Assembly (NCBI GenBank): GCA_031835245.1
Contig: JAVKOQ010000497.1
Coordinates: 1 to 32,452 of the forward strand
Length of the DNA: 32,452 nt
Source of the DNA: Balamuthia mandrillaris
Lineage: Eukaryota > Discosea > Longamoebia > Balamuthiidae
Direction: 5' to 3'
The translations under genes were made by a program, and so were the position numbers. Within the stretch, counting starts at the first letter, position 1. Every line of letters begins with the position of its first letter. The notes under the pieces are model-generated. The model did not search any database and was not told the DNA's origin. It saw only the letters and a list, made by a program, of their open reading frames with translations. Below are positions 1 through 13,400 of the stretch, piece by piece.

Positions 1-2405
<2,405 letters not shown>

Positions 2406-2626
2406 TTGTCCGTCCGTTGCTACTTGCCTGCGCGCCTGCGTGTATGTGCCTTTCGGTTTTGTCGCTTGTTACAATTATGATGATAATTTGGACAATTATT
2501 GCTCTGTGCCAAAGCCGCGGGATGTATTTTTTCAAGACGACACGGGTTAAATTCCGGAAATATTTAACATACTTTGCATGCCAAACATTCCAAAGTAGTA
2601 CATCGAGTAGCAGAAAATCAAAAAAG

Positions 2627-3104
2627 ATGCTGTGGCAAAGCACGCGCGCGTTGCTGCGGCACAGGGCCGTTCCTCCTCCTCCTCCTCCTCCTCCTCCTCC
2701 GCTTCCTCGTCGCCCTCCTTTGGGTGGTGGATGGTGGGGGTGGGGGATGTCCGCACGCCATCGCTGCTACTCCATATTTGATGCTTTCAAAAAAGACCCC
2801 TCCCCTCCACCCTCCCCACCACCCTCAGGAAAGAGCAGCAGCTCAGCCTCTGCTGCTCCTCCTCCTGTGAGCAGGCCGGCCAGCCCTCAGGACTTTGATC
2901 TCTTGGGAGAGCCCGATCCAGCCTCCCCAAAAGTGTTTGTCAACGGCTACAGCGACGATATGTTCGCCATCAACAACGTTCGCGCCAGCGGACCCATCTT
3001 TGTCAGCCCCACCTCGTACTTTCGGTGGAACGTCTCCAGCCTGCAAGATCTCACCCCCGAGAGCCTCATGCTGGCCACTCTGCTGTACCCTTCCGTTCGT
3101 ACGT

Positions 3105-3136
<32 letters not shown>

Positions 3137-3610
3137 CATTGTTTTGTCCACTTATGCATGGAACGAACCGTCCGGTTAGGGATATTGTTGTTGGGCACAG
3201 GCTCCAGAATGCAGTACCTCCCTGGTGAGTTTTACGAGTACATGCGACATCACAAGATAGCTCTTGAGGTTATGAGCACCGTACGTCCCTTTATTACTGC
3301 TCTTCCTCTTTGTTGTTACTCTAGCTCAAGTTCTAGTTCTTCATTCTTCTTGTTCTTGTTCCTCTCTTCTCTCTTTGTTGTTCTTATCTCTTCTCTCAAG
3401 TTATTTCATTCCTCTCTCCTTCTCGTTCTATCGTTCTCCCTTCTATTCTTGCTCCTTGTTGTTGTTGTTCTTCTTTCTTATCTTAAATAACAATGGGCAT
3501 TCAAACAGTCAAATGCATGTGGCACGTTCAACCTATTGAACCAAGAGGATAGGGAAGTGGCAGTAGCCTTGTTGCCAGCCGGGTGGGACCATTCCTTCCT
3601 TAAAATTTAA
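2627..3610 (+). CDS. NDUFAF3: Mitochondrial complex I assembly factor NDUFAF3 (DUF498/AAMDC-like fold)
   Basis: Assembly factor for the matrix arm of mitochondrial complex I. Exons 2627-3098, 3180-3280 and 3509-3610 join in phase to give 224 residues. The N-terminus MLWQSTRALLRHRAVPPP is basic and hydrophobic, fits a matrix-targeting presequence, and is followed by a proline run from (CCT)n. The conserved core reads FVNGYSDDMFAINNVRASGP, then FRWNV...LTPESL, then ILLLGTGSRMQYLP across the first splice, then SNACGTFNLLNQEDREVAVA and LLPAGW at the end. These correspond one to one with human NDUFAF3 (QGFSRDGFMINGNKVLGP, VVVGTGDR, NACATFNFL, LIPPPG). Intron 1 contains a (CT)n tract a few bases after its GTACGT donor. 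Its presence implies a mitochondrion with complex I. Start choice: the first ATG leading directly into the presequence; an upstream open frame exists but crosses the promoter shared with the TSET gene. Confidence 0.88.
3105..3131 (+). repeat. (CT)n in NDUFAF3 intron 1
   Basis: Starts six bases after the GTACGT donor, pyrimidine in sense. Confidence 0.9.
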
Positions 3611-3612
3611 CC

Positions 3613-3615
<3 letters not shown>

Positions 3616-3646
<31 letters not shown>
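3616..3646 (+). repeat. (CT)n just after the NDUFAF3 stop
   Basis: Begins five bases past the stop codon, so it is probably in the 3' UTR of NDUFAF3, pyrimidine in sense. Confidence 0.85.
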
Positions 3647-3649
<3 letters not shown>

Positions 3650-3753
3650 TCCTCCCTCTATTTTCGCTGCTCTCAGCTCTCTCTTCTCTCTTTCTCTTGT
3701 TCCTCGCCCAGGGCTGCCTTTATAAATACTTTTCTTACCAAACAAACGATAGC

Positions 3754-3806
3754 GAAGAGAGAGAGCAAGAGCAAGAGCAAGAGAGAGAGAGAGAGAGAGA
3801 GAGAGA
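3754..3806 (+). repeat. GA / GAGCAA tract
   Basis: Interrupted by GAGCAA units, ending exactly at the ATG at 3806. Intergenic. Confidence 0.85.
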
Positions 3807-4070
3807 TGAGCTTTGGCTTCCTTGCGAACAAGCGACATTTAAAACACAACGCTACAGTCTTTTATAGAAAGACAGTTGCAAGGGTTTCGGTGGCCCGTGT
3901 CACAAACATACACAAGGGTGGCCCTTGTCACACACATCGCAGGGGTCTAGCGCAGGTTGCGCGGTCAATAAATAGGGGGGGTCAGCTACCTGAAGGTAAG
4001 CTTTTTTGTTTATTTGTGTGTTGTCGGGAGGGGCTTCCCGCACTCAACCACCACTACTATTATTGAACTT

Positions 4071-4074
<4 letters not shown>

Positions 4075-4106
<32 letters not shown>
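4075..4106 (+). repeat. (GA)n downstream of uS10m
   Basis: Lies 47 bases beyond the uS10m stop in its transcribed direction, so (CT)n in that sense. Confidence 0.85.
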
Positions 4107-4110
<4 letters not shown>

Positions 4111-4152
4111 AAGAGAGGCAAAACACAGAACTTTAAAAAAACGGTTTGGGAC

Positions 4153-4158
4153 TTTATT
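4153..4158 (-). terminator. AATAAA overlapping the uS10m stop codon
   Basis: On the minus strand the last codon and stop read GAA TAA followed by A, making AATAAA. The poly(A) signal thus overlaps the stop codon, implying a 3' UTR of only a few tens of bases. Confidence 0.55.
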
Positions 4159-4648
4159 CAAGAGAAGGGCGTCCATGGTTCTTGATGTCCTTGCCCCAAA
4201 ACTCAAAGCCCTTGTCGGCCCACCGCGCCGGAGGTTTCGGTTGCAACAAGCTCGTTGGGATTTTTGCTTCAGGGGCCGTGGTGGTTGGGGCAGTGGTGGG
4301 GGCTTGCTCCGGCAGGGAGTAGAGCTCCTCTCGTTTGATGTAGTGATGTTCCGTGACCTTCAAGCTGCAAATCGGCTCCATGGTGTTGGCGGCGAAGCTG
4401 ACAAAGCGGCGGGTGACCTCGTCCTCCCCCTCGATGCGCACCAGCCGCTTGTGGGTGACGAGGAGGAAGGGCGTCTGCGCTTTCTTATCTTTGAAAGGGC
4501 CGCGCAGCACCGACCAGGATTTGGTGCGCGTGGGCAGGATCGCGGTAGATTTGAGGAGGCCCGCCATCTTGGCTGCAATGGCGATGTCTTCCGCCACTTT
4601 GGCCGTCCGCTTGGACCATCCGCTCACCACCAAGTCCACCGTTCTCAT
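4154..4648 (-). CDS. MRPS10: Ribosomal protein uS10, mitochondrial/bacterial type
   Basis: Small-subunit ribosomal protein uS10, intronless, 164 residues. The uS10 fold starts almost at residue 1: RTVDLVVSGWSKRTAKVAED, then LKSTAILPTRTKSWSVLRGP, then FKDKKAQTPFLLVTHKRLVR. ILPT, the VLRGPF-DKK block and the THKRL motif match the bacterial/mitochondrial branch better than cytosolic RPS20. A 60-residue C-terminal extension follows (TTAPTTTAPEAKIP and an end of KNHGRPSLE). There is no clear cleavable presequence, so either import uses an internal signal or an upstream exon is missed; the in-frame sequence upstream contains no ATG. The start chosen is the first ATG, at 4648. The stop TAA lies inside an AATAAA on the minus strand. 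It diverges from the orphan gene at 4874, with a GTCGAC motif in the 225 bp between. Confidence 0.85.
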   Translation of the reverse strand: MRTVDLVVSGWSKRTAKVAEDIAIAAKMAGLLKSTAILPTRTKSWSVLRGPFKDKKAQTPFLLVTHKRLVRIEGEDEVTRRFVSFAANTMEPICSLKVTEHHYIKREELYSLPEQAPTTAPTTTAPEAKIPTSLLQPKPPARWADKGFEFWGKDIKNHGRPSLE

Positions 4649-4721
4649 CGTTTCTTTCTCCCTCCTGCTTTCTCTCGCTGCTTTTACTTTTGTTGATAAT
4701 TTATGCGACAGTTTAATATCT

Positions 4722-4727
4722 GTCGAC
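4722..4727. promoter_or_regulatory. GTCGAC motif, uS10m/orphan promoter
   Basis: Palindrome in TGTCGACAATTA, 74 bp upstream of the uS10m start. One of a set of GTCGAC sites concentrated in promoters of this window. Confidence 0.35.
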
Positions 4728-4873
4728 AATTATCGCACAAATTATTTCTCCGTTGCCATGGTGAATATTTTGTAACTAAGCAACGAACATTTTCGAAAAA
4801 ATTCCTCGAAACTTGGAAAAAAAAAACACTAGTGCAAGCACGAGAAAGAGAGCTAATCGTGCGGAGGAGGAGG

Positions 4874-5475
4874 ATGGAGCAACAACAAAGACAAGGAGCG
4901 GGGGTGTTTGTAGCTGAGGAAGACATCAGCCGCTTTGTGTTTGGCTGCCTATGCCAGAAGATTAGCAAGAGCCTGACCCAAAAGCCACGAAAGCTTCCGG
5001 TTGTTGTTTCTGTGGAGGCACCTTCGTCCTTTCACGCTTTTCTTTGGGGGACGACCGAGCCCCTGCACTACAAGACAGTGGAAGCCCTTCTGGATTCACC
5101 GTTTCCAGCGAACATGATAAGAAAAGACTTCTCGGATGGCGGCTACGCAAAGATCACGCCCGCGGTAACCGTGTCCTACAATTTCAATAGACTCAGGACA
5201 GAAATCAGCCTTCGTTACCAAGTCTTCAATGCGTACGGCACGCTGCAGTGGCCACACGAGTTTAACCAACAGGTTACACCTGCTTGCCCTCTCCTAGCAT
5301 TTTTTCTCTTGACCTTCAAAGAGACCTTATCTAAGACTTCTCTCTCTGCCCATGCTTTGTGCAGCACCTTGACTATTTGCTACAACGGGAGAGGGAGCGG
5401 CAGCGCGAAGCGAGAGAGGCCCTGCAAAGAGCATCTGCCGTGCGGGAGGAGAACAACCACTTCGGGCTGCATTGA
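4874..5475 (+). CDS. Unrecognised protein of about 169 residues, two exons
   Basis: I do not recognise the family. Exon 1 4874-5272 and exon 2 5365-5475 join in phase 0 through a GTTACA donor and a GTGCAG acceptor. The protein begins MEQQQRQGAGVFVAEEDISR, continues FVFGCLCQKISKSLTQKP and RKLPVVVSVEAPSSFHAF, and has a mixed alpha/beta-looking middle containing GGYAKITPAVTVSYNFNRL. It closes with a highly charged helix likely to be coiled coil (QRERERQREAREALQRASAV) and NNHFGLH. No signal peptide or membrane segment is apparent. An earlier in-frame ATG at 4703 would add 57 residues, but it lies in the AT-rich promoter shared with uS10m and overlaps the GTCGAC motif, so the later start is preferred. 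Even exon/intron structure and an open frame throughout argue that it is a real gene. Confidence 0.6.
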
Positions 5476-5821
5476 GGACCACTGCTATTGTGGACCCTGC
5501 GTGCCCACCCCGGTGGTCAGCATGCGCGGTTTCATCGCTGATGCCACAAGGTTGCTCAACTTTATTCAACTATAAGGCGGAACCTTTCTTCAACTGCAGC
5601 CAATAGCCAAAGGTGGTCCACAAGTTGCATGAACGCATTACCCTACAGCACTTATACGTTGCGTTATACTAATCATTATTTTTTTTTATTTAAAAGAACA
5701 ACAGAAAAAAAAAACAGTAAAGAAAAAAACGCGTGCAACAACCAAGAGTGCTTGAAGTTATCGCGCAAGTCTTTGAGATTGTGTTTGGTGGTTTGGATGG
5801 TGGCTTAAAAAGTGACAAAGC
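5476..5821. other. 346 bp between convergent gene ends
   Basis: Spacer between the orphan gene (ending 5475) and the kinase (ending 5822 on the minus strand). It carries homopolymer A/T runs near 5678-5715 and no open frame, RNA gene or clear AATAAA. Nothing else is recognised here. Confidence 0.5.
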
Positions 5822-7615
<1,794 letters not shown>

Positions 7616-8330
7616 TGTGTTTGTTTTCAAAAAAAAACTCTCTTCTTTTTTTTAAAATATTTCCCTTATTATTTGTTCTATTTATTTGCGTGTTGTTTGA
7701 TTGAGAAAAAAAAAAAAGAGATGGTTAAAAGAGAGAAGAAAAAACAAGAAGAGAAGAGAAGAGAGAATAGAGGAAACAAACGTTCAAAAAAAAAAAAAGA
7801 TTAAAATAATAAATAAACAAATATACACAAATATAAAAGAGTGAAATGATAGACAAGCAGAGCATAAGAAAACAAAAACAAAAAACAAAAGAAGGGGAGA
7901 GAGAGAGAAAGAGGAGGGAAAAAAAAAGGCCTACCAAGCGATGGGAAGGAGACAGGGAGCAATGGTTTGACGGGGAAGGAGACAGCGCGACGTTATTTCC
8001 GTGTTTGTTTTTTTTGTGTAACCGGTATTATGCCGCTCCACAATTTGAAAATCTTAAGAAAATAGAAATTGTAATTTCATATTGATGCCTTCTTTATATG
8101 GAAAATGATTTACGATTTGATTTATCATTGGTTTAATGACGTCACATGATCTAGATATGAACAAGCAGCTATAGATCAATAATATTATTAATTATCTATG
8201 ATAATCTTGGATAATATTCAACGAGAACAATAAAAATCAAACTGAGGGTAAAAAATCAATAATAATATGATAATCGACGATTATATGCGAAAATAACGAT
8301 AAAAAACAAAAGAAAGAAACGAAAAGGAAG
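7616..8330. promoter_or_regulatory. 715 bp divergent promoter region of the kinase and ZRSR2
   Basis: Non-coding stretch between the divergent starts at 7615 and 8331. The left half is A-rich with GAGA/GAAGA runs. The right half (about 8040-8290) is AT-rich with short palindromes: AATAATATTATT near 8179 and an odd-centred ATAATCG-A-CGATTAT at 8270-8284. A full CRE-type octamer TGACGTCA lies at 8137-8144. No RNA gene seen. Confidence 0.5.
8137..8144. promoter_or_regulatory. CRE/ATF-type palindrome upstream of ZRSR2
   Basis: The sequence TGACGTCA is the exact bZIP (CREB/ATF) consensus, 187 bp before the ZRSR2 start. Chance occurrence in 32 kb is not negligible, so function is inferred only from position in a divergent promoter. 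Confidence 0.35.
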
Positions 8331-8734
8331 ATGCAAGCCGATCGCTCTTCCGTCGAGGGGGAGGCGCAACAAGAAGAACAAACGAAGGAGAACTCTTCTT
8401 CTTGTTATGCTTCTTCTTCCAACCAGCAGCAAAAACAAGTCCTCTCGCGAAAGGAGAGGAAACGTCTGGCAAAGAAGCTGAAACGAAAGCAACGCCGACA
8501 GCACGCAGCCAAACAGGTAGTAGAGAGAGCAGCGACCAAAGCAGAGGGAGAGGAGGAAGAGGAAGAAGAAGAAGAAGAAGCGTGGAAGGAAGAGATGGAG
8601 CGAGAGCGACGGCTGTGGGAAGAAAACGAGAAAGAGATTCAGGCACGGCTTGCACAACGGGCCGAGCAACAGCTTCGCGAGAAGGAAGAGCAGCAGGTTT
8701 TTTTCTTCAAAGCCACAACTATCCTTTTGTTTTC

Positions 8735-8765
<31 letters not shown>

Positions 8766-10313
8766 GCTTCCCCCTTTGTGTGTTGTTGTTGTTGGACGTT
8801 TCGTTGTCTGCTCCCTTAACCAACTCTCTCCTCTCCTTCTCGGCAACTTTGTTTTTTGGTGCAATGATCGCTTTTGAATCGATTCTCTTTTCTTCTCTCT
8901 GTTCTCTTGCTCTCCGTTGACAGAGAAGAGAACAAGAGGAAGAAACGGAGAGACAACGTCGAGAGGAAGAGGCGGAAAAACAGCGGGAGAAGGAGGAGGA
9001 GCAACGTCGTGCTGCTCAAGAGCAGGCTGCTCTCGCCATTGCAAAGACAGCTGAACAGCTCCAACAGCAACAGAAGCAGGTTCGCATACTACTCCTTTTA
9101 TGTCTTCTCCTCTATTCCCTTCTCTCTTTCTTCCACTTCTCCGTTCTCTCGCTTCTCCTCCTTAGTTCTCTTCGTCTTCTCTTTTTTGATATCCTTTCTT
9201 TCTCTCTTTCTCCTTTCGCCTGTGAGAATCTCCCAGGAAGAGGAACAATACTGCTCCTTTTACATGAAAACAGGGGCGTGCAGGTTCGGAGATCGTTGCA
9301 GCAGAGGACATCCTATCCCTGCCCGTAGCTGCACACTTCTCTTTCAGAACATGTACGATGGACTGGACCTTCTTTGGAAGTCCGACAAAGCCGCCGATGA
9401 TACTCTGGAGGTTCTTTCTTCTGACTTGTTTCTTGTTTTTCATTTTTGTTGCTGACTTTGTGAAACAAACAAACAGCACGATGAAGCATCCATAATGGCG
9501 GCCTATGAGAGTTTCTATGAGGACGTAGAACCCGAGTTTCGCAAACACGGCGCACTTCTCCAGTTCATAGTGTGCCGCAACTTCGCTCCTCACCTTCGTG
9601 GAAACGTTTACGTACAGTATAGCACTGAGGAAGAGGCGGAGAGCGCCTATCGAGCATTCAGCCTGCGCTTCTACGCCTCACGACAGCTGTACCCTCGGTT
9701 CTCCCCACCCAACGGTTCCTCCTCCGTTTGGAGAACCGCTCTTTGTGGGCATTTCCTTCGTGGACGTTGCCCCAGAGGCACGGCGTGTAACTTTCTTCAC
9801 CCCTTGCGTAATCCCAATGACGCTTATTCCGCTCGCGATGCAGCGGATGAAGACAAGAAGAGAATGGAGGAGCGGGATCGAAGAAAGAGACGAGATAAAG
9901 AGGAAGAACGAGGGGAATGGCGGCGAGATAACTATCATCATCGCAATCGAAGCCGAGACAGAGACAGAGACAGAGACAGAGACAGAGACAGAGACAGAGA
10001 CAGAGACAGAGACAGAGACAGAGACAGAGACAGAGACAGAGACAGAAAGGGTCAGGACAGAGGCAGAAAAAGGAGGAGGGATGAGGATAGAGAAACAGCA
10101 ACAGAGCAAGATAAAAGAGAAAGAAGCCGGACCAGGAGCAAAAGTCGAAGAGAAAAGAGCAACTCATTATCTGATGAAAAACGAAAGAGGGAGAGAAGTT
10201 CAACAACAAAAGGAGGTCCAGCCAAAACAGAAAACCGGGAAGAAAGAGAAACAGAGCCAAAGCGGCCAAAGGTTCATCCACAAGAAAACAACACTGCCGA
10301 ACGACAAGAATAA
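8331..10313 (+). CDS. ZRSR2: ZRSR2/Urp: U2AF1-related 3' splice-site factor of the minor spliceosome
   Basis: Nuclear protein recognising the 3' splice site of U12-type introns. Exons 8331-8696, 8924-9079, 9237-9410, 9477-10313, all phase 0, give 510 residues. Domains: a basic then Glu-rich coiled coil over residues 1-174; first CCCH finger YCSFYMKTGACRFGDRCSRG (C180, C189, C195, H199); a UHM-type RRM with FYEDVEPEFRKHGALLQF and NFAPHLRGNVYVQYSTEEEA; second CCCH finger CGHFLRGRCPRGTACNFLH; then an RS/RD-rich tail. The CRFGDRCSR and EPHLRGNVYVQY-like blocks separate it from U2AF35 itself and match ZRSR2. The tail contains about 15 Arg-Asp dipeptides encoded by a (GACAGA)n repeat at 9955-10046. 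Intron 1 has a sense (CT)n tract. It converges on RPB1 with 162 bp between the stops. Confidence 0.9.
8744..8765 (+). repeat. (CT)n in ZRSR2 intron 1
   Basis: Pyrimidine in sense, about 45 bases after the GTTTTT donor. Confidence 0.85.
9955..10046 (+). repeat. (GACAGA)n coding repeat giving (RD)n in ZRSR2
   Basis: About 15 perfect hexamer copies inside the last exon of ZRSR2. Each hexamer encodes Arg-Asp, so length changes stay in frame. Alternating RD tracts are typical of RS-domain splicing factors. Confidence 0.9.
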
Positions 10314-10475
10314 GGTTTTCATGGGAGATAAACAAAACAAACAACTTTGTTGTTTATTTATGCTGCTGCTGCTTCTTCAACCTTCAAAAGCTCTCTGTTC
10401 TTCGTTCACAGCAGCTATCCTCCGCTTGTTTCTCCTTCTCTTTATGTGCAATCAATCCTCCTGTCTCTTTTATGC

Positions 10476-13400
10476 TTAGTCACGTTTTGAGTCGTCCCTT
10501 GAACTGGAGCGAGGGCTATAGCTGGGACTGCTCGGGCTGTAGGCCGGCGAGCTCGGTGAGTAAGTGGGAGAGGAAGGACTATAGCTCGGACTAGAGGGGC
10601 TATAACGAGGGCTCGACGGACTATAAGCCGGAGAGCTAGGAGAATAGCTTGGAGAGGAAGGAGAGTAAGCGGGAGAAGAAGGAGAGTAACTTGGAGAAGA
10701 TGGAGAGTAGCTCGGAGAGGAAGGAGAGTAAGATGGTGAAGAAGGAGAGTAGCTCGGGGAGGATGGGGAGTAGGCGGGAGAAGAGGGAGAGTAACTAGGA
10801 GAAGATGGGCTGTACGCCGGAGAAGAGGGAGAGTAGCTCGGAGAGGAAGGAGAGTAACTGGGAGAGGAAGGAGAGTAGCTCGGTGAGGTAGGAGAGTAAC
10901 TGGGGCTCGTAGGTGAGTAACTGGGTGAAGTGGGGGAGTAACTTGGAGAAGTTGGGCTATAACTTGGAGATGTGGGGGAGTAACTTGGGGAAGTGGGGCT
11001 ATAACTGGGACTAGTAGGGGAGTAACTGGGAGAAGTGGGACTATAGGCAGGAGAAGTCGGGCTATACTTGGGCGAAGTGGGACTATAGGCAGGAGAGGTA
11101 GGGCTGTAACCCGGTGAGGTGGGGCTATAACCTGGCGAAGTGGGACTGTAGCCAGGCGAGGTGGGGCTATAGCCAGGGGAGGTAGGACTATAACCGGGCG
11201 AGGTGGGGCTATATCCAGGAGAAGTGGGACTATAGCCAGGAGAGGAAGGGCTATAACCAGGAGAGGTGGGACTGTAGACACCGGGGCTGGAGGGAGAGAA
11301 GGAGCCGCCTCTGCTCGGGGAGAACTCGCCGTAGGCGTCCATGTAAGGGGAGAATTGGCCGCTGGGGGTGGCCATAGGGCTGCCGCGATAGAGCGGCGTT
11401 CGCCCATCCTCAACGAAAGGTGTGCGAGAGGGAGAGGCAGCGTCGTAGTAAGGACCCCCTTGGTCCATATTACCCGTTACGAAGGGAATCTCCATTGCGT
11501 CCTTCAGCATGACCTCGTCCAAGAAAAGGTCAAAGCAGCCGGTGCCTAAAGGAGGCAACTGTCCGAGGATGATGTTCTCGGTAACGCCCTTCAGGTTGTC
11601 CAGCTCGGCAAAGGTGGCAGCTTCCAAGAGGATGTCCGCTGTCTCCTCGAAAGAGCACCTCATAAGGGGACCTGTCTCCACCCTATTTAGACCGTGCCTA
11701 GTGATGGCCATGAGGGTGCCGCGATATGTCATGATGTCGGCGAGGATGGCCAAGTGGCGGTAGTTCACGTAGGAGCCGTCAAAGGAGATGACGTTACGCA
11801 ACTCTTTCAGGAGGGCACCGCGAACGGCTTCAATGCCGAGCACCTCGCAGATCTCGATGATGTTGTTGGAGGTAGTACGCGTATGGTCCACGTTGGGATA
11901 GCTCAGCGCGGCCAAGAGGTTGCAGCCCTCCGTGTCAAGGATCCACTCGGTAGTCTTGCCACAGCTGCCGTCCTCCGAAAAGGATACTTGCTCCTTGTCC
12001 TCACGCATCAGCACGCGGCGAATGCCTTCGATACCTTTCAGAGACATCTCTGTGAGCATGTTGCTCTCGATTTGTTTGAGAAATACATCGTCGTCTCCAC
12101 CGGCGCTGCCCTCTTCCTGTACTTTACCCTCGTCCTCGTTCATGATACGAATGCGTAGAATGAGCTTATCGGCGTTATCATCGTTGTATATACAGTTGAG
12201 ATCTCCACCGAAATCGACGTGGATGTGCTCCGCAATGTCGCTGAGGGTAAGCTTCGCGTCCGTCATTTGCTCGCGGTCTAGCTCTATTCTCAGCAACCAG
12301 GGCGAGATGTTCTCAATCTTAAAGTCCTCGGCAGGCATGATGTAGAACGCCTTCACAAAGTCTTGGTCCTCTTTGATTACTGTATTCAAGGGGTCCGGGT
12401 CGTAATAGATTTCCGTAACGGAAGTAACGCCGCGCAACGTGGTGTGCTGCAATGCGCTTTGCACCTTCTTGGCTTCCTCGTGATCCCTGGCGCAGTGCGG
12501 CTTCAGGTAGACGGTGAGGGAAGGGGTCTTGATGGTCTGTGCTAAGTTGATGATCTCTTTGAGACGAGGCACGCCCAGCGTGACGTTCTTGGAGGAGTTG
12601 CCAGCAAAGTGGAATGTGTTGAGCGTCATTTGGGTAGCAGGTTCTCCTATGGATTGAGCGGCCAAGGCTCCCACGCACTCTCCTGGATGGGCGAGAGCAA
12701 GCTGGAAGCGACTCTCTATTTCTCCCAACAGCCAGTCAAAGGAGGTGCTGTCGAGGCGATACTCTTTGATGACGCGCTTCGAGGCCAGGGTAGAGCGCAA
12801 GTGGATGCAAAACAACAGAGTAGCGTTGGTTTGTGCCTCTCTGCTGACAGGATCGTTGCCGATCACCACGTAGAGTCGTTCCATGAGCAGCTCCAGCCCT
12901 TCAATCACCTTGCATGGATGGAGGTCGCTGGTGCGGCGCATGTCCGGGTGGAAAGTCTTCTGAGCGTTCCAAATGAGACGTTTGAGATTGACGGGAAGGG
13001 GCCAATCAGACTCTCCAGAGGGAATGATGGTCTTCCGCATGAGGTTTCTGTCCTCCAGGATGCGCTGAAACTCCTGTTCGATGGCATGTCGTGCTTCCGA
13101 GGAGGTTCGGATTTCTTCGATAATGTCAGGATCCATATAGCCTTCTCCAAAGTTCGGGTCATCCGGATTGAAGCGGTAGACCTCTTCCAGCGTGAAGTTG
13201 CTCATTCTTATAGAGTCGATGGGCTGTTTTTCCACCTTGCCAGCATCCATGCCATCCTCTCCGTACAAGAATTGGATGACATCGCCGAGAGAGTTCCTAA
13301 CGGTGCCGTCATATCGCACCATGACGTCCTCCATCGCCTTCACCAGCCTTCTTTGGATGTAACCCGTTTCGGAAGTCTTCACAGCTGTATCGATCAAACC

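Larger units (their letters stand above)
3611..4153. other. 543 bp between convergent genes: CT and GA tracts, TATA-like box, small hairpin
   Basis: The stretch between the ends of NDUFAF3 and uS10m holds a (CT)n tract at 3616-3646, a TATA-like TTTATAAATA at about 3719-3728, a mixed GAGCAA/GA tract at 3754-3806, a perfect 7-bp hairpin ACAAGGG-TGG-CCCTTGT at 3912-3928, an AATAAA at 3967-3972 and another GA tract at 4075-4106. An ATG at 3806 sits exactly at the end of the GA tract and opens an 86-codon frame with no family I recognise; a GTAAGC donor-like site lies at 3996. Most likely this is 3' UTR and spacer of NDUFAF3, with a short unrecognised transcript as the alternative. Confidence 0.4.

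Noticed and set aside
3806-4066. 86-codon frame after NDUFAF3
   Set aside because: No homology, and it runs past a donor-like site; kept only as a possible transcript, not called as a gene.
4703-4873. Upstream ATG extending the orphan gene by 57 residues
   Set aside because: Lies in the AT-rich promoter shared with uS10m and overlaps the GTCGAC motif; could mimic a presequence but is less likely coding.
5475-5500. Imperfect hairpin at the orphan gene stop
   Set aside because: Only two short paired blocks with a mismatch; within chance expectation.
9598-10479. Frame with (TE)n across the ZRSR2 tail
   Set aside because: Out-of-frame reading of the (GACAGA)n repeat that encodes (RD)n in ZRSR2.
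11276-11345. Possible additional CTD heptads before heptad 1
   Set aside because: Motifs such as [17 protein letters not shown] and FSPSSPGV are degenerate linkers lacking tyrosine in register.
10442-11413. Leu/Pro-rich frame in another phase of the RPB1 CTD
   Set aside because: Shadow of the 21-base CTD repeat; periodic only because the true frame is.
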